Shown piece by piece: positions 1 through 9,706 of a stretch of DNA of 64,000 nt. Made by a program: the position numbers and the translations under genes. A model generated the notes under the pieces. The model was not told the DNA's origin and did not search any database. It saw only the letters and a list, made by a program, of their open reading frames with translations. Each line of letters starts with the position of its first letter. The first letter of the stretch is position 1. The stretch covers positions 3,534,001-3,598,000 of the forward strand of contig NZ_LVWJ02000014.1 of the NCBI RefSeq assembly GCF_001625015.1, in the 5' to 3' direction. The stretch is from Lewinella sp. 4G2. GTDB lineage: Bacteria > Bacteroidota > Bacteroidia > Chitinophagales > Saprospiraceae.

Positions 1-1528
1 GATCCGTTGGGAAGCTTTCTTCATCAGTGCGGTACCTCGCCGTGACCTGACCGGTGGCGTTCAATTGAAACAGCCCCAGGTATGGGGTCGCTACCCACAA
101 ATTCTGTTCATCATCCTCGGCCAGTGCGATGACGCTGTTTTTCCAGGGCGCATCTTCCGGTAGCAGTAGCGAAAATTCAGTGGCTCCGGTTGTACTTATC
201 TTCTGCAGCCCACTAATATTCGTACCAGCCCAGAGCGCTCCGTTTGAGCTTCTCAGAAGGCTGGTGATCTCAATCTTGGTGTCGCCGTCTCCGTCCTCAT
301 TTTTCAGGAAATGACTGGTCGATCCGGTCTGGGTGTTGATCCTTGCGAGTCCGTCACGGGTACCTAAATAAAGATGGTTGCGGTGCGGCTCGGAAAGGAT
401 AGAACTTACGTAGTTGTCCGTAAGCCCCCAGCCTGGTTGCAGTGAGCTGTTCTCGGTTACAAAAGGTTTCGACAGCAAGTTCAATTTATTGATCCCTCCT
501 GCACTGGTCGCCACCCAGAGCACCTTGGATTCATCCTCAAAAAGATCGTGGATGCGCCCTGAATTGAGGGAGCCTTTTACCTCGGGTCGTACGCGGAATG
601 CATCAAATCGCCCCCCCGCAATTGGGCGCTTTGTTTTCAGAAAATCATCGACGTCCGGTTTTTCAAACCGCTTTAATCCGTACGCCCCGCCGATCCAGAG
701 ATTACCAATCGAGTCGTACCAAATTGAAAACGATTCTGGGAAATCGATCGCAGAGCTAACTACTGAAAATTGAAGGGCATCGCCGGTACTCGCGGTAAAC
801 CACACGCTGCCATCCGCAATAAGCCAACAACCAAGACCGGGTGTGCGATGAAAAGCCCTGATGTTCCGGAACGGAGCTTTGACGAAAGCCACCTGCTCGT
901 CCTGAACGCGGTATAAGCCTCCTTGGGTGCCCACGAGGACGGAACCATCTTCAAGGGTGACGGCATCCTGTATTTGTACCAGCCTACGGTCCTCATCGGG
1001 GAAGAACCGTTGTAACATGCTAAAGGCACCGGATGGCTTGCGGGAGATCAGAAACAAACCCTTGTTGAAAGTGCCCACCCACAAACCGCCATTACCGTCT
1101 TCGGTAATGGCGGTGATGTGCGCTCTACTGAGCTGAGCCGCAGTGGCAGCTAATTCTGCGGGGAACTGATCCTCATTGACCCGAATGAAGCGATCCAGGG
1201 ACCGGTCGTAAAGATTAAGGCCACCATTCTGCGTCCCCGCCCATAAATCTCCCTTCGGGCTGTGGTAAAGCTTACTGATCCGGTTGCCGGACAGGGAATG
1301 TGGATGGCCAATTTCGAAGTAGTAGCTCTTTATTCTATTGCCATCAAATCGGTCTAATCCCTTATTGGTGCCAATCCAAACGAAACCTTCCTCGTCTTGT
1401 ACAACTGCATTAGCGTCACTGTGAGACAGGCCATCGTTGACCGTTAACTGGTCGAATGATACCGTAGCCGTTATTGCCTGACCTTGTACCCCGAGCGGCA
1501 CGAATAGGAGCAGGACCAGAAGCAGCAC
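1..1528 (-). CDS. Two-component regulator propeller (reg_prop) sensor, N-terminal part, cut by left window edge
   Basis: The reverse strand stays open from about 1528 to the left edge. After a hydrophobic Leu/Val-rich start (signal peptide or membrane anchor) it begins with the motif LTVNDGLSHSDANAVVQD. It then shows repeated blades of the form LW-(V/A)-G-T-x-x-G-L, for example FVWIGTNKGLDRFDGN, DLWAGTQNGGLNLYD and LWVGTFNKGLFLIS. This is the periplasmic beta-propeller sensor of hybrid two-component systems and related regulators that control polysaccharide utilisation loci. The kinase or DNA-binding part would lie outside the window, so the exact class (hybrid HTCS or propeller-helix-turn-helix) cannot be told. 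No ATG is available: an in-frame TGA lies upstream and the best start is a GTG at 1528. It follows SusD on the same strand, so it probably senses a product of the arabinan-type locus. Confidence 0.85.
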   Translation of the reverse strand, partial: MLLLVLLLFVPLGVQGQAITATVSFDQLTVNDGLSHSDANAVVQDEEGFVWIGTNKGLDRFDGNRIKSYYFEIGHPHSLSGNRISKLYHSPKGDLWAGTQNGGLNLYDRSLDRFIRVNEDQFPAELAATAAQLSRAHITAITEDGNGGLWVGTFNKGLFLISRKPSGAFSMLQRFFPDEDRRLVQIQDAVTLEDGSVLVGTQGGLYRVQDEQVAFVKAPFRNIRAFHRTPGLGCWLIADGSVWFTASTGDALQFSVVSSAIDFPESFSIWYDSIGNLWIGGAYGLKRFEKPDVDDFLKTKRPIAGGRFDAFRVRPEVKGSLNSGRIHDLFEDESKVLWVATSAGGINKLNLLSKPFVTENSSLQPGWGLTDNYVSSILSEPHRNHLYLGTRDGLARINTQTGSTSHFLKNEDGDGDTKIEITSLLRSSNGALWAGTNISGLQKISTTGATEFSLLLPEDAPWKNSVIALAEDDEQNLWVATPYLGLFQLNATGQVTARYRTDEESFPTD

Positions 1529-1595
1529 GAATGGGATAATAGAAGGATTAACGGTTAGGAAATGAACGCCTCAGCGTGGCTTGGCAAGGTAAGGT

Positions 1596-3065
1596 TTAAT
1601 ATCCCGGGTTCTGTTCGATAACCGTACCGGCTTCGATGATCACGTCCGAAGGAATCGGCCACAGTACTTGGTGTGCGGCAGCGCTTACTCCCCGTAATTG
1701 AGCGTTCTCAATTAGCTTACCGTGGCGGATCAAATCCTGACGGCGTAGACCAAACTCCCAGTACAATTCACGCCCGCGTTCAGCCAGCAGGAAAGTTCGG
1801 AAGGCATCCCGATCCGCGGTAGCAGAACTGGGAATGGTCGTCCCCGCCCGGTCAGTCACCTGCTTGGCGTAGGCGACCGCGGTAGCACTTGGTCCTTCCA
1901 ACTCATTGGTCACTTCAGCCATGGAAAGCAGGACGTCCGCATATCGCAAAAGGACAAAATCAAAACCAAAACCATTCTCTACGTAGTTCGTGTACTTCAT
2001 TGGGATCGCTCCACTGAGGCCATTGCCTCGGCCAATCACCTGGTCACCGTTGTTGACGTACTCAGCGGCGATGGTTTCCAGGCGCTCATCCTCCGGCGCG
2101 TAGGTATCGTAAAACGACCAGGGCATCTCGTTGAGCTTGTACTTTTCCCCCATCGTTACGTCGTTACCGAGCACTTCTTTAGCGTCAAACGGTAGGATGC
2201 AGGGGTACCAGATGTTGAAAGTCGCCGGGCCACCAGGCACCGCAAAAATGACTTCCGAATTTTGCTCCTGGGTGAACACAGTTTTATAGTCGTCCTGCAA
2301 TGCGTATCCCATTTCCGTCAGGTCCTCACCGATCGCGGCAGCTTCCTCCCATTCTTTCAAGTGCAGGTATAGCTTGAATAACAGCATCCGGGCCGGGCCC
2401 TGTGAGAGGCGGCCCCAGTCGTTGGTTCCGTTGTAGCGGCTGGGCAGACCGTCGATGGCGGCCATCATATCACTTTCCATGCCAGCTACGTAATCAGCTT
2501 CGGAAGGGCGGGCGAGAAAATCATTGTCGTCCAGCGTTGCGGGGTCCAGCTTCACGCTGACCGGGCCGTAGAGGTCGAAGAGCACGTACTGAAACCACCC
2601 GCGTAGGCCCCTGGCTTCGGCTACCAGCGCTTCTTTATTCGCGAGATCGGAGGACTCGATCTTATCGATTAGGCTCGTCAGTTTAGCCACGTAACTAACC
2701 CGGTTGTAAAAGGCTTCCCCACTGGAGTTCAGCACCGTGGCTGGGCCCAAGGTGTACGTACTGTAGGGGAAAAAGAAAAGGTCGAAAGCCTCATCCGTCT
2801 GGGTTGAAGTAGCCCAGGTGTAGCCGAGGAAACTGGCGGAAAGAGAGAAATCAAAGACGTTCCCGCGGGTAATGTCCGTACTCCCGTAATCCGTATTGAA
2901 TTGGGCGTAGAATGGAATGAACGCTGAAACCACATCCGCCTCACTCTGAGGGAACTGTTCAGCATCGATCTGATTGTAGATCTCCGGTTCCAAAATATCG
3001 TTGCAGGCCGAAAAGGAACAACAAAAGAGAAAACCGAGGAAAAGAGTGCGTATGGTTGAGTACAT
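1596..3065 (-). CDS. SusD/RagB family outer-membrane glycan-binding lipoprotein
   Basis: A 489-residue protein with a lipoprotein signal (lipobox around CSFSAC, lipidated Cys at about residue 21), followed by the SusD hallmark start NDILEPEIYNQ. The C-terminus ends EQNPGY, the usual end of SusD/RagB proteins. Inside are typical SusD stretches such as EARGLRGWFQYVLFDLYG and the late segment AERGRELYWEFGLRRQDLIR. SusD proteins sit on the cell surface and lid the SusC transporter, capturing oligosaccharide. The gene starts 12 bp after the SusC stop, so the two are co-transcribed. Neighbouring arabinofuranosidases and araBAD suggest arabino-oligosaccharides as ligand (inference). Confidence 0.97.
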   Translation of the reverse strand: MYSTIRTLFLGFLFCCSFSACNDILEPEIYNQIDAEQFPQSEADVVSAFIPFYAQFNTDYGSTDITRGNVFDFSLSASFLGYTWATSTQTDEAFDLFFFPYSTYTLGPATVLNSSGEAFYNRVSYVAKLTSLIDKIESSDLANKEALVAEARGLRGWFQYVLFDLYGPVSVKLDPATLDDNDFLARPSEADYVAGMESDMMAAIDGLPSRYNGTNDWGRLSQGPARMLLFKLYLHLKEWEEAAAIGEDLTEMGYALQDDYKTVFTQEQNSEVIFAVPGGPATFNIWYPCILPFDAKEVLGNDVTMGEKYKLNEMPWSFYDTYAPEDERLETIAAEYVNNGDQVIGRGNGLSGAIPMKYTNYVENGFGFDFVLLRYADVLLSMAEVTNELEGPSATAVAYAKQVTDRAGTTIPSSATADRDAFRTFLLAERGRELYWEFGLRRQDLIRHGKLIENAQLRGVSAAAHQVLWPIPSDVIIEAGTVIEQNPGY

Positions 3066-3077
3066 GATCTGTTGGAT

Positions 3078-6000
3078 TTAGAAGCTGAGATTGACACCAA
3101 ACGCAGTTGTCAGCGCCGTCGGGTAAGGATTATTATTACGTTCCATCTCGGGGTCGTACCCTTCGATGTTAGTCAGGAAACCGAGGTTGTTGAAGTTGAG
3201 GAATACCCGTGCAGATTGAATTGCCTTGATACCCTGCGTGGGGATCTGGTATCCAATATTGATATCCTTTAAGCGGGCGAAATAGCTGTTCTCCACGAAC
3301 CGGTAATCATTCGCTCCGGAAGGGTTATTAGCTGCAGCGACGTCAACCGCAAAGCCCGGATAGATACCCTCCGGATTGAAGGAAGTGAAGATGTTCAGCG
3401 TATTCACTTCCACATTAGTTGGAGCGCCCGCACGGGTAAGCGTAAAGGGTTCGACGAAACTCTGGAAAGCATCACCCGTCAATTGGCCGTAGGCGCCGTA
3501 GATATTTATTGAAACATCGAAATTGCCATAACTCAGGTTATTCGACAGGCCAAAGGTGCCCTTGGGGTCGTAGTTGCCGATGTAGTCCACGTCGTTGATG
3601 TCAAGGACGCCATCATCATTTAAGTCGACGTAGCGAATGTTGCCGGGGACTGCATTGGGCTGGTGGTCGGGAATTTCGTCACCGACACGGATTAAGCCAT
3701 TAGTCCGCCAGCCGTACTGAGCGCGGATGGGGTCATCCACTTTTACGTAGGGTTCCAATTCAACCGCTGGGTTCCGGGTTACCCACGTACTCCGGGCCGT
3801 GCCTAGCGTAAGCAAGGTGGACCAATTGAATTTTTCACTCACCACGTTCTGGGTACGGAGCGTCATTTCAACGCCAGTACTTCGGGTGGAACCAACGTTA
3901 AACGCCTGAAGGGTAATGGCATTGGACGAAGGCAATACCCGAAAGTCAAGCAAGTCGTTAGCCGTCCGGCGGAAATAATCCAGGGAGCCGGTAATCCGCT
4001 GGCCTTTGAAGAGGCTGAAATCCAGGCCGAGGTTGATCGTCACGTTGGTTTCCCACTTCAATTCCGGGTTCCCAATTTGCGATTGGACGAAACCCGTATT
4101 GAAGAGCTGCCCACCAATGAGGTAGCGGTATGCTCCGGTAAGGGAGTAAAGCGAAGAAGCGTAGTTATTATTCGCCGTAATACTCTCGTTACCCGAAGTG
4201 CCATAACCCGCCCGTAGTTTGAGTCGGTTGAGCCACTTGAGATTGTCCATGAAGGATTCCTCGTTGATCAACCAGCCGGCGGAAACACCGGGAAAGAACC
4301 CGTAGGCATTTTCTTCCGGAAAGTTGCTGGTCGCATCCACCCGTCCCGTAAACTGGAAAATGTATTTCTCCTTGAGCGTGTAGTTAATGCGGTTAAACTG
4401 GGAAAGCTTATTCCGAGCCGTCCGATTTGAGCCAACGCTACTCTGCTCCCGGTTGAAGGCGATGCCGACATTATCCAAGCCAAAAGCATCCGTGCTGAAG
4501 CCGACGGCATTCAGGAAGAAGTCCGTGAAAGTATTCCGGTAAAAGCCCGCCCCGACAATAGCTGATATCCGGCTGTCGGTAAACTGTTTCCGGAAACTGA
4601 GATAACCCTCCGTGCTGTAGTTATTCAACTTGGTATTACCGAGTTGTCCATTACCCTGGGGAACTGTCGGGAAGCCTGCGCTTACGGGAACAAAGAAACG
4701 CCGTTCCGTAGCCGTATTATCAATACCACCGGTCAGGTTGAAGTCGAGCCAATCGGTAACCTCTACCTTCAACTTCGGCGTAAGTAGCAGTCGGGTACTA
4801 TTATTTTGGTTGGTGATCTCCAGGAAGCTCAAAGGGTTGGGCGTCCGTGTGTAATAGCCGCTCGAAAAGCCACCCGTCTCGGTACGCGCTGGTACATCAG
4901 GAGCAAATTGTAGGGCTGATTGCAGCAACGATGGGCTATCAATATCACCTACCTGCCCGGTAGCGACGTTATCCGCCTTCACCACGTTGTAGGTAGCGCC
5001 CAGGCTAAAGGTCACCCGCTCACCGAAGGACTGGTCAAGGTTGATTCGCCCACTAAGCCGGGAAAAATTAGAGCCTTTCAGCAGGGCGGCCTGATCATAA
5101 AAGTTGAACGAAGTAAAGAGCTTCGTCTTGCTCGTGCCGGCCGTTACGGAAATATTGTGGTCGGAAATAGTACCGTTGCGGAGCAGGAGCCCCAGGTAGT
5201 CCGTACTCTCGGGTACGTTCGCCAGTTGCTCTTCAGTAAAGAAGGGCGTGAATCCACTAATGTCCGTTCCCGTGCCGTAGGGCGCGATTCCGTTATTGAA
5301 GCGGTACTGCTCCTCGGCGAATAAGTTGGCGTTCTCCCGGAACTGCTGCGCGTTAAGCGGCTGAATGAAGTCCTTCGGAGTCTGCAAGGAGTAGGTACCA
5401 CTGTAGTTGATCGAAGTACGCCCCTCGCTACCCTTCTTGGTCGTGATAAGGATGACGCCGTTGGCTGCTGCCGAGCCATAAATGGCGGTAGCACTGGCGT
5501 CCTTCAGTACGTCGATGGACTCAATATCGTTCGGGTTGATGTTCGCCAATGGGCTCCGGGCGAAGCCACCTCTGAAATTACCCGTGGTAGAGTTGAATTC
5601 CGTGGACGAGTTATTGGAAATTGGCAGTCCATCAATTACGTACAGTGGGCTATTGTCTCCATTTGGAGAGATCGCCCCGCGGATATTGATGCTCAGCGCA
5701 CCACCCGGTTGGGCGGTCGGTGCGGTGATGTTCAGCCCAGCCGCCTTACCCTGCAACATATTGTCGATGGTTACCGCATTCGTTTTATCCAGGTCATCCG
5801 ATTTGATGGCGGATACCGCACCGGTTACGTCCCGCTTCTGCTGTACGCCGTAGCCAATCACTACAATCTCCTCGAGCATTTCGCTGTCTGTTTCCAGCAC
5901 GATTGGAAGATTGGTAGAACTGCCCACTGTTATGCGCTGAGTGGCGTATCCCGTATAGGATATTAAGAGCACATCGTCCGGACTGGCGGTAATACTGAAG

Positions 6001-6182
6001 TTGCCGTCCAGGTCCGTAATAGCCCCGGTGCTCGTTCCCTCCAGAAGAATACTCGCCCCAATGAGTGGTGTACCTTCCTGGTCCTGGATGGACCCCGTCC
6101 GTAAAGTGGACTGCGCTGAAAGTTGCCCCACCGTCAGGAGGAGAACAACCAACAAGCTGATCTTCGATAAAATTGATTGCAT
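3078..6182 (-). CDS. SusC/RagA family TonB-dependent outer-membrane transporter
   Basis: A 1034-residue protein with a signal peptide ending near QLSAQS. Next come a carboxypeptidase-D-like regulatory domain (about residues 25-105, with GTPLIGASILLEGTSTGAI), a TonB-box-like segment EEIVVIGYGVQQ, and a plug domain with DVLKDASATAIYGSAAANG. The rest is a long beta-barrel ending in an aromatic residue (FGVNLSF). These are the family hallmarks of SusC. It imports oligosaccharides across the outer membrane using TonB/ExbBD energy, with the SusD encoded immediately downstream. The GH2 gene lies 78 bp upstream on the same strand. Confidence 0.98.
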   Translation of the reverse strand: MQSILSKISLLVVLLLTVGQLSAQSTLRTGSIQDQEGTPLIGASILLEGTSTGAITDLDGNFSITASPDDVLLISYTGYATQRITVGSSTNLPIVLETDSEMLEEIVVIGYGVQQKRDVTGAVSAIKSDDLDKTNAVTIDNMLQGKAAGLNITAPTAQPGGALSINIRGAISPNGDNSPLYVIDGLPISNNSSTEFNSTTGNFRGGFARSPLANINPNDIESIDVLKDASATAIYGSAAANGVILITTKKGSEGRTSINYSGTYSLQTPKDFIQPLNAQQFRENANLFAEEQYRFNNGIAPYGTGTDISGFTPFFTEEQLANVPESTDYLGLLLRNGTISDHNISVTAGTSKTKLFTSFNFYDQAALLKGSNFSRLSGRINLDQSFGERVTFSLGATYNVVKADNVATGQVGDIDSPSLLQSALQFAPDVPARTETGGFSSGYYTRTPNPLSFLEITNQNNSTRLLLTPKLKVEVTDWLDFNLTGGIDNTATERRFFVPVSAGFPTVPQGNGQLGNTKLNNYSTEGYLSFRKQFTDSRISAIVGAGFYRNTFTDFFLNAVGFSTDAFGLDNVGIAFNREQSSVGSNRTARNKLSQFNRINYTLKEKYIFQFTGRVDATSNFPEENAYGFFPGVSAGWLINEESFMDNLKWLNRLKLRAGYGTSGNESITANNNYASSLYSLTGAYRYLIGGQLFNTGFVQSQIGNPELKWETNVTINLGLDFSLFKGQRITGSLDYFRRTANDLLDFRVLPSSNAITLQAFNVGSTRSTGVEMTLRTQNVVSEKFNWSTLLTLGTARSTWVTRNPAVELEPYVKVDDPIRAQYGWRTNGLIRVGDEIPDHQPNAVPGNIRYVDLNDDGVLDINDVDYIGNYDPKGTFGLSNNLSYGNFDVSINIYGAYGQLTGDAFQSFVEPFTLTRAGAPTNVEVNTLNIFTSFNPEGIYPGFAVDVAAANNPSGANDYRFVENSYFARLKDINIGYQIPTQGIKAIQSARVFLNFNNLGFLTNIEGYDPEMERNNNPYPTALTTAFGVNLSF

Positions 6183-6260
6183 GATTAAGCTTTAATAGAT
6201 AAGAAGTGTGGTCGCCGCGCTACGAGGGTCTTCCCTCAGGATCAGCCAGCGGAAAACCGA

Positions 6261-8663
6261 TTAAGGTGTTGTCGATGTTAATTGGGTGGTGACGGCCTTC
6301 AGCCCCGGCGCGCTGGCCGTGACGGAAATTGTTCCCGCCGCTCCGGTACTTTGTACTACGACCATGCAGCGGCCGCGCCAGGCTTTCCGATTGCAGACCA
6401 AAGAGCTCTCGGTACTCCGCGGATTCGAGTTGCCCACCGCAATGATCTCACCCGGCCCGGAAATGGAAAAGGTAACGTCGGCCTCGGAATCAAAGCAGCG
6501 TGTCCCCTGCTCGTCGTTCACCACCACCGTTATGTAGCTGAGGTCCCCGCCATCCGCGCGCAGTTGCGTCCGATCCGGTGTGGCGGTTAAGTGCTTTGCC
6601 GCCGATGCGGTGACCAGGCGTTTCTCTTCGACTACTTTCCCGTCACGGTAGCCTACCGCCCGCAGTTGGCCAGGAGCGTAGGGCACCCGAAAGCGAGTAC
6701 GGAATTCATTTTGTGCTGAAGTTGGTCGTCTTTCCAGCAGTTTGTCGTTCAGGTAAAGGGCCACCTCTTCGCAGGAAGAATAGACTTCCACGTCCAGCAA
6801 CTCACCTTCATAACCGGACCAGTTCCAGTGCGGAACTACGTCGTCCCAGTCCCATTTTGACCAACTCTGTAAATCCGCATTCTTTTCTGGGAAGGAAGGC
6901 GTGGGGGCGTGGACGAACAGCGAAAGTTGGTCTTCCATCCAGACGGCATCGCGGTAGTAAGATTGCGGCCGCTTCCAGCCACAGATATCGAAATCACCGT
7001 TGTAAGCCAGATTCCAGGGAAAGAAAGATCCCTTTTGGGTGTAGCCCAACCAACCGATGCTCGCTTCTCCCAGGTAGTCCCAGGCCGTCCAGACGAAATC
7101 GCCAATCACGTACGGGTGGTCCAGCACCGATTGCCAGGCCCCGAAGGCTTCCCGTGGGTAGCTCTCCGACTGGTACATGATTCGCTCGGGGAGGCGGGCG
7201 TGGTCATCAGCAAATACGGTCTTGCGTCCGTGGTCGCCACCCGTTTCGTAATTGTATCCGGCGATGTCCAGCGTCGCAAAGTAGGGGTCCTTATCGTTCC
7301 CCAGACCATTGACGGCGGAGGTAACCGGGCGGGAGTCATCAATGGCTCGAATGAAATCCCCCAGCATGGCGGCCGTCTTTACGCCCTTAGGCGAACCGCG
7401 CTCCGGGATTTCGTTGCCAATACTCCACATGATGATGCTGGGGTGGTTCCGGTCCCGGAGCAACATCGACCGCAGATCGTGTGCCCACCATTCATCAAAG
7501 TACAGGCTGTAGTCCTGCGGGTTTTTCGGCTCTTGCCAAATGTCAAAAGCCTCATCGATCACGAGGATGCCAAGTCGGTCACAAACGTCCAGCAGGTGCG
7601 GGCTCGGCGGGTTATGGGAAATGCGTAGCGCGTTGAATCCGGAAGCCTTCATCAACTCTACCTTCCGCTCTTCGGCCCGGTCCAGTGCGCGGGCACCCAG
7701 TGGGCCGTTGTCGTGGTGGATGCACCCTCCTTTTAGTAAGGTCGGTTCGCCATTCAACAAAAATCCTTCGTCCGCTGAGAATTCAATGCTGCGAATGCCA
7801 AATGAAATATTCGTTCTATCCCAGGTCTTACCAGTAGACGTAAGCGTCGTTTCCAGCGTATAAAGCGCCGGGCTTGTCGTCGACCATAGTTCGGGGTCGG
7901 AAACCTTCAGGGTGAAGGCAGCCACCGGGTTAGATATGGCAACGATGTCTTCTCCACGTGCCACTTCCTGTCCATTCGGATCCAGTAGTCGGCTTACTAT
8001 TTTAACTTCTTCCGACGTAGTGACCACGGCCTCCGTTTTCACGGAGACGGTAGCTACTCCCGATGTCTCATCGCTGGTCGTCACCACCGTTCCCCAGGGC
8101 TTCAGGTAGTTCGCTTCATTCACTTCCAGCCACACGTGGCGGTAAATGCCGGAGCCGGAATACCAGCGGCTATTCTCCCCCAGATTCGAGCATTTTACGG
8201 CGAATACATTTTCGCCATCTTGCTTAAGGTACGGGGTGAGGTCAACCCTAAAAGAAGTATATCCGTACGCATTCTTGCCCAGCTTCACGCCGTTCAAATA
8301 CACTTGCGCATTACGGTAAACACCGTCAAAACGAACGGCTACGTTTCTCCCTTGTTCCGCTTCGGACAGGGTAAAATGCTTGCGGTACCAACCCGTACCC
8401 CCGGCAGTAAAGCCACCGTTCACTTGGCTTTCCGCGTCCGGAGAATAGGGAGAGTCAGTATTCGGGATATTGTCCTGGCTCCAGTCGTGGGGCAGGTTCA
8501 CGACTTCCCACATCGAATCGTTTAGGGCAACCGCCTCGGCTCCGTAAGCGCCTCCGCGATGGAAGCGCCAGTCGTGATCAAACAACTGGTCCTCCTGCCC
8601 CGTGAGGGGTGAAGAGAAGAATAAACAAAGAAGCAAAAAGCAAGAAAGTGCTTGGTTAAGCAT
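6261..8663 (-). CDS. Glycoside hydrolase family 2 protein (beta-galactosidase-like), secreted
   Basis: An 800-residue protein with an N-terminal signal peptide (ending near SSPLTGQ). Domains in order: GH2 sugar-binding (DHDWRFHRGGAYG, NLPHDWSQDN), Ig-like GH2 domain, TIM barrel (LLKGGCIHHDNGPLG), then DUF4982-type and a C-terminal Ig-like domain. The acid/base Glu is in MWSIGNEIPERG (about residue 417) and the probable nucleophile Glu is in MYQSESYP (about residue 499). Family GH2 covers beta-galactosidases, beta-glucuronidases and others, and the closest pattern here is the Bacteroidota beta-galactosidase group. Its place beside arabinofuranosidases fits arabinogalactan-type side chains, but the exact linkage is not readable. 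No T9SS tail is seen, so it is probably periplasmic. Confidence 0.93.
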   Translation of the reverse strand: MLNQALSCFLLLCLFFSSPLTGQEDQLFDHDWRFHRGGAYGAEAVALNDSMWEVVNLPHDWSQDNIPNTDSPYSPDAESQVNGGFTAGGTGWYRKHFTLSEAEQGRNVAVRFDGVYRNAQVYLNGVKLGKNAYGYTSFRVDLTPYLKQDGENVFAVKCSNLGENSRWYSGSGIYRHVWLEVNEANYLKPWGTVVTTSDETSGVATVSVKTEAVVTTSEEVKIVSRLLDPNGQEVARGEDIVAISNPVAAFTLKVSDPELWSTTSPALYTLETTLTSTGKTWDRTNISFGIRSIEFSADEGFLLNGEPTLLKGGCIHHDNGPLGARALDRAEERKVELMKASGFNALRISHNPPSPHLLDVCDRLGILVIDEAFDIWQEPKNPQDYSLYFDEWWAHDLRSMLLRDRNHPSIIMWSIGNEIPERGSPKGVKTAAMLGDFIRAIDDSRPVTSAVNGLGNDKDPYFATLDIAGYNYETGGDHGRKTVFADDHARLPERIMYQSESYPREAFGAWQSVLDHPYVIGDFVWTAWDYLGEASIGWLGYTQKGSFFPWNLAYNGDFDICGWKRPQSYYRDAVWMEDQLSLFVHAPTPSFPEKNADLQSWSKWDWDDVVPHWNWSGYEGELLDVEVYSSCEEVALYLNDKLLERRPTSAQNEFRTRFRVPYAPGQLRAVGYRDGKVVEEKRLVTASAAKHLTATPDRTQLRADGGDLSYITVVVNDEQGTRCFDSEADVTFSISGPGEIIAVGNSNPRSTESSLVCNRKAWRGRCMVVVQSTGAAGTISVTASAPGLKAVTTQLTSTTP

Positions 8664-8795
8664 AGCAGATGTTGGATGATTCCGGGCACTAGCCAGGCTG
8701 GTCGACGGCTGTAAAGCAGGTCGCCAATGGAAAATGAAAATTGATTCAGTGGGCAGCCCTATCGTCAGTAATCAGTTAGTCAAGCATGACCATCT

Positions 8796-8814
8796 GGGCG
8801 CTGACGCGGGTACC
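8796..8814 (+). repeat. Dispersed repeat copy A (intergenic)
   Basis: Contains GGGCGCTGACGCGGGTACC, one base different from the family core GCGCTGmCGCrGGTGC, followed by a purine-rich AAAGGGGC tail similar to the copy at 46743. It lies between the GH2 gene and the carbohydrate-binding protein gene. Confidence 0.6.
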
Positions 8815-8821
8815 AGGGAAA

Positions 8822-8840
8822 GGGGCTAGCAAATAGCCCT
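8822..8840 (-). terminator. Short hairpin after the carbohydrate-binding protein gene
   Basis: GGGCTA and TAGCCC arms (8823-8828 and 8834-8839) surround a 5-nt loop immediately after the stop codon of the minus-strand gene ending at 8844. The T-tract is weak, so it may be a terminator or an RNA 3'-end stabiliser. Confidence 0.4.
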
Positions 8841-8843
8841 ACC

Positions 8844-9650
8844 CTACTTTTTGATGAACCGACGCGCAGTGCGGTTCTCCGCCGCCAAGTAATAAACACC
8901 GGCAGTAAGGCGCTCCACGATAATTTGATCATCCGTCACGGGGCCCTGCTGCACGACGCGGCCGGACTGATCGAAAATGCGGTATTCAGTACCCCGTGGC
9001 GCGTTCGGCAGCGTGATGTACTCGGTGGCTGGGTTCGGAAAGAGAAGCGCCTGACCATCATCCTCCGTCAACCAATTGGTACTCGTAGCACCTACGGCCA
9101 TCAGGCTGACGTCATCGATCCAACCGAAAGTGGCATCATTCGAATTATACAGGTAGATCTCCGCCGTGGTAGCCTCCGCTCCAGTCGTGAAGGTGACCTG
9201 TCCGGGAACAAAGATGAAACCGGTGTCGTCCACTTCCAGCGATACCTCCTCGCCGCCAAAGTTCTTGGCACCGACGAAAATATTGCCTCCCCCATTCTTG
9301 AAGTTGTACACGCTGAAGTCAAGCACGTACTCCGTATCCGGAGTCAGACCATTCACGATCTGAAATAGGTAGGCATCATTCCCGTTGGTGTAGGCTGACT
9401 GGAGCCCCGTGGCTTTTTGCTCGTCCGTCAGGCCTCCGTTACCGCTTCCGGTAACCGCAAGTTCCCACGGTAGGATGGACTCAACGTCGTCCTCAAAACC
9501 AGGATTCAGTACCAGGTTAGCAGCACTATTTAGTGTGATAGCTGTGACCGGTGCACTAGCTGGTGCGGAATTGTCCGTCAGTTGTGGCGTCAGAGAAAGG
9601 AGGAGCGACGCGGGGATCGTGTAGAAAAGGCTGGAGATAGTCGGTAACAT
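8844..9650 (-). CDS. Stand-alone secreted carbohydrate-binding module protein with T9SS sorting tail
   Basis: A 268-residue protein with a hydrophobic N-terminus and one beta-sandwich module (about residues 45-190, from NLVLNPGFEDD to FGWIDDVSLMAVG) of the carbohydrate-binding CBM4/9-like type. It ends in a T9SS type-A sorting domain (about 200-268: LLFPNPATEYITLPNAP ... AARRFIKK-like end). There is no catalytic domain. The module is closely similar to the one in the arabinofuranosidase encoded immediately upstream: by hand count about 100 of 142 aligned residues are identical. It is therefore probably a duplicated module now made as a free or surface-attached glycan-binding protein. The CBM assignment is from pattern, not from a search. 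Confidence 0.8.
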   Translation of the reverse strand: MLPTISSLFYTIPASLLLSLTPQLTDNSAPASAPVTAITLNSAANLVLNPGFEDDVESILPWELAVTGSGNGGLTDEQKATGLQSAYTNGNDAYLFQIVNGLTPDTEYVLDFSVYNFKNGGGNIFVGAKNFGGEEVSLEVDDTGFIFVPGQVTFTTGAEATTAEIYLYNSNDATFGWIDDVSLMAVGATSTNWLTEDDGQALLFPNPATEYITLPNAPRGTEYRIFDQSGRVVQQGPVTDDQIIVERLTAGVYYLAAENRTARRFIKK

Positions 9651-9706
9651 AGTTGATCGATTTATGGTAAGTGATGGCCCTCAAGTCGGGCCTGGAAATT
9701 TGTGGC

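Noticed and set aside
6909-7628. A 239-codon open frame on the plus strand
   Set aside because: Antisense to the GH2 catalytic barrel, with low-complexity, Arg/Val-rich translation and no family likeness.
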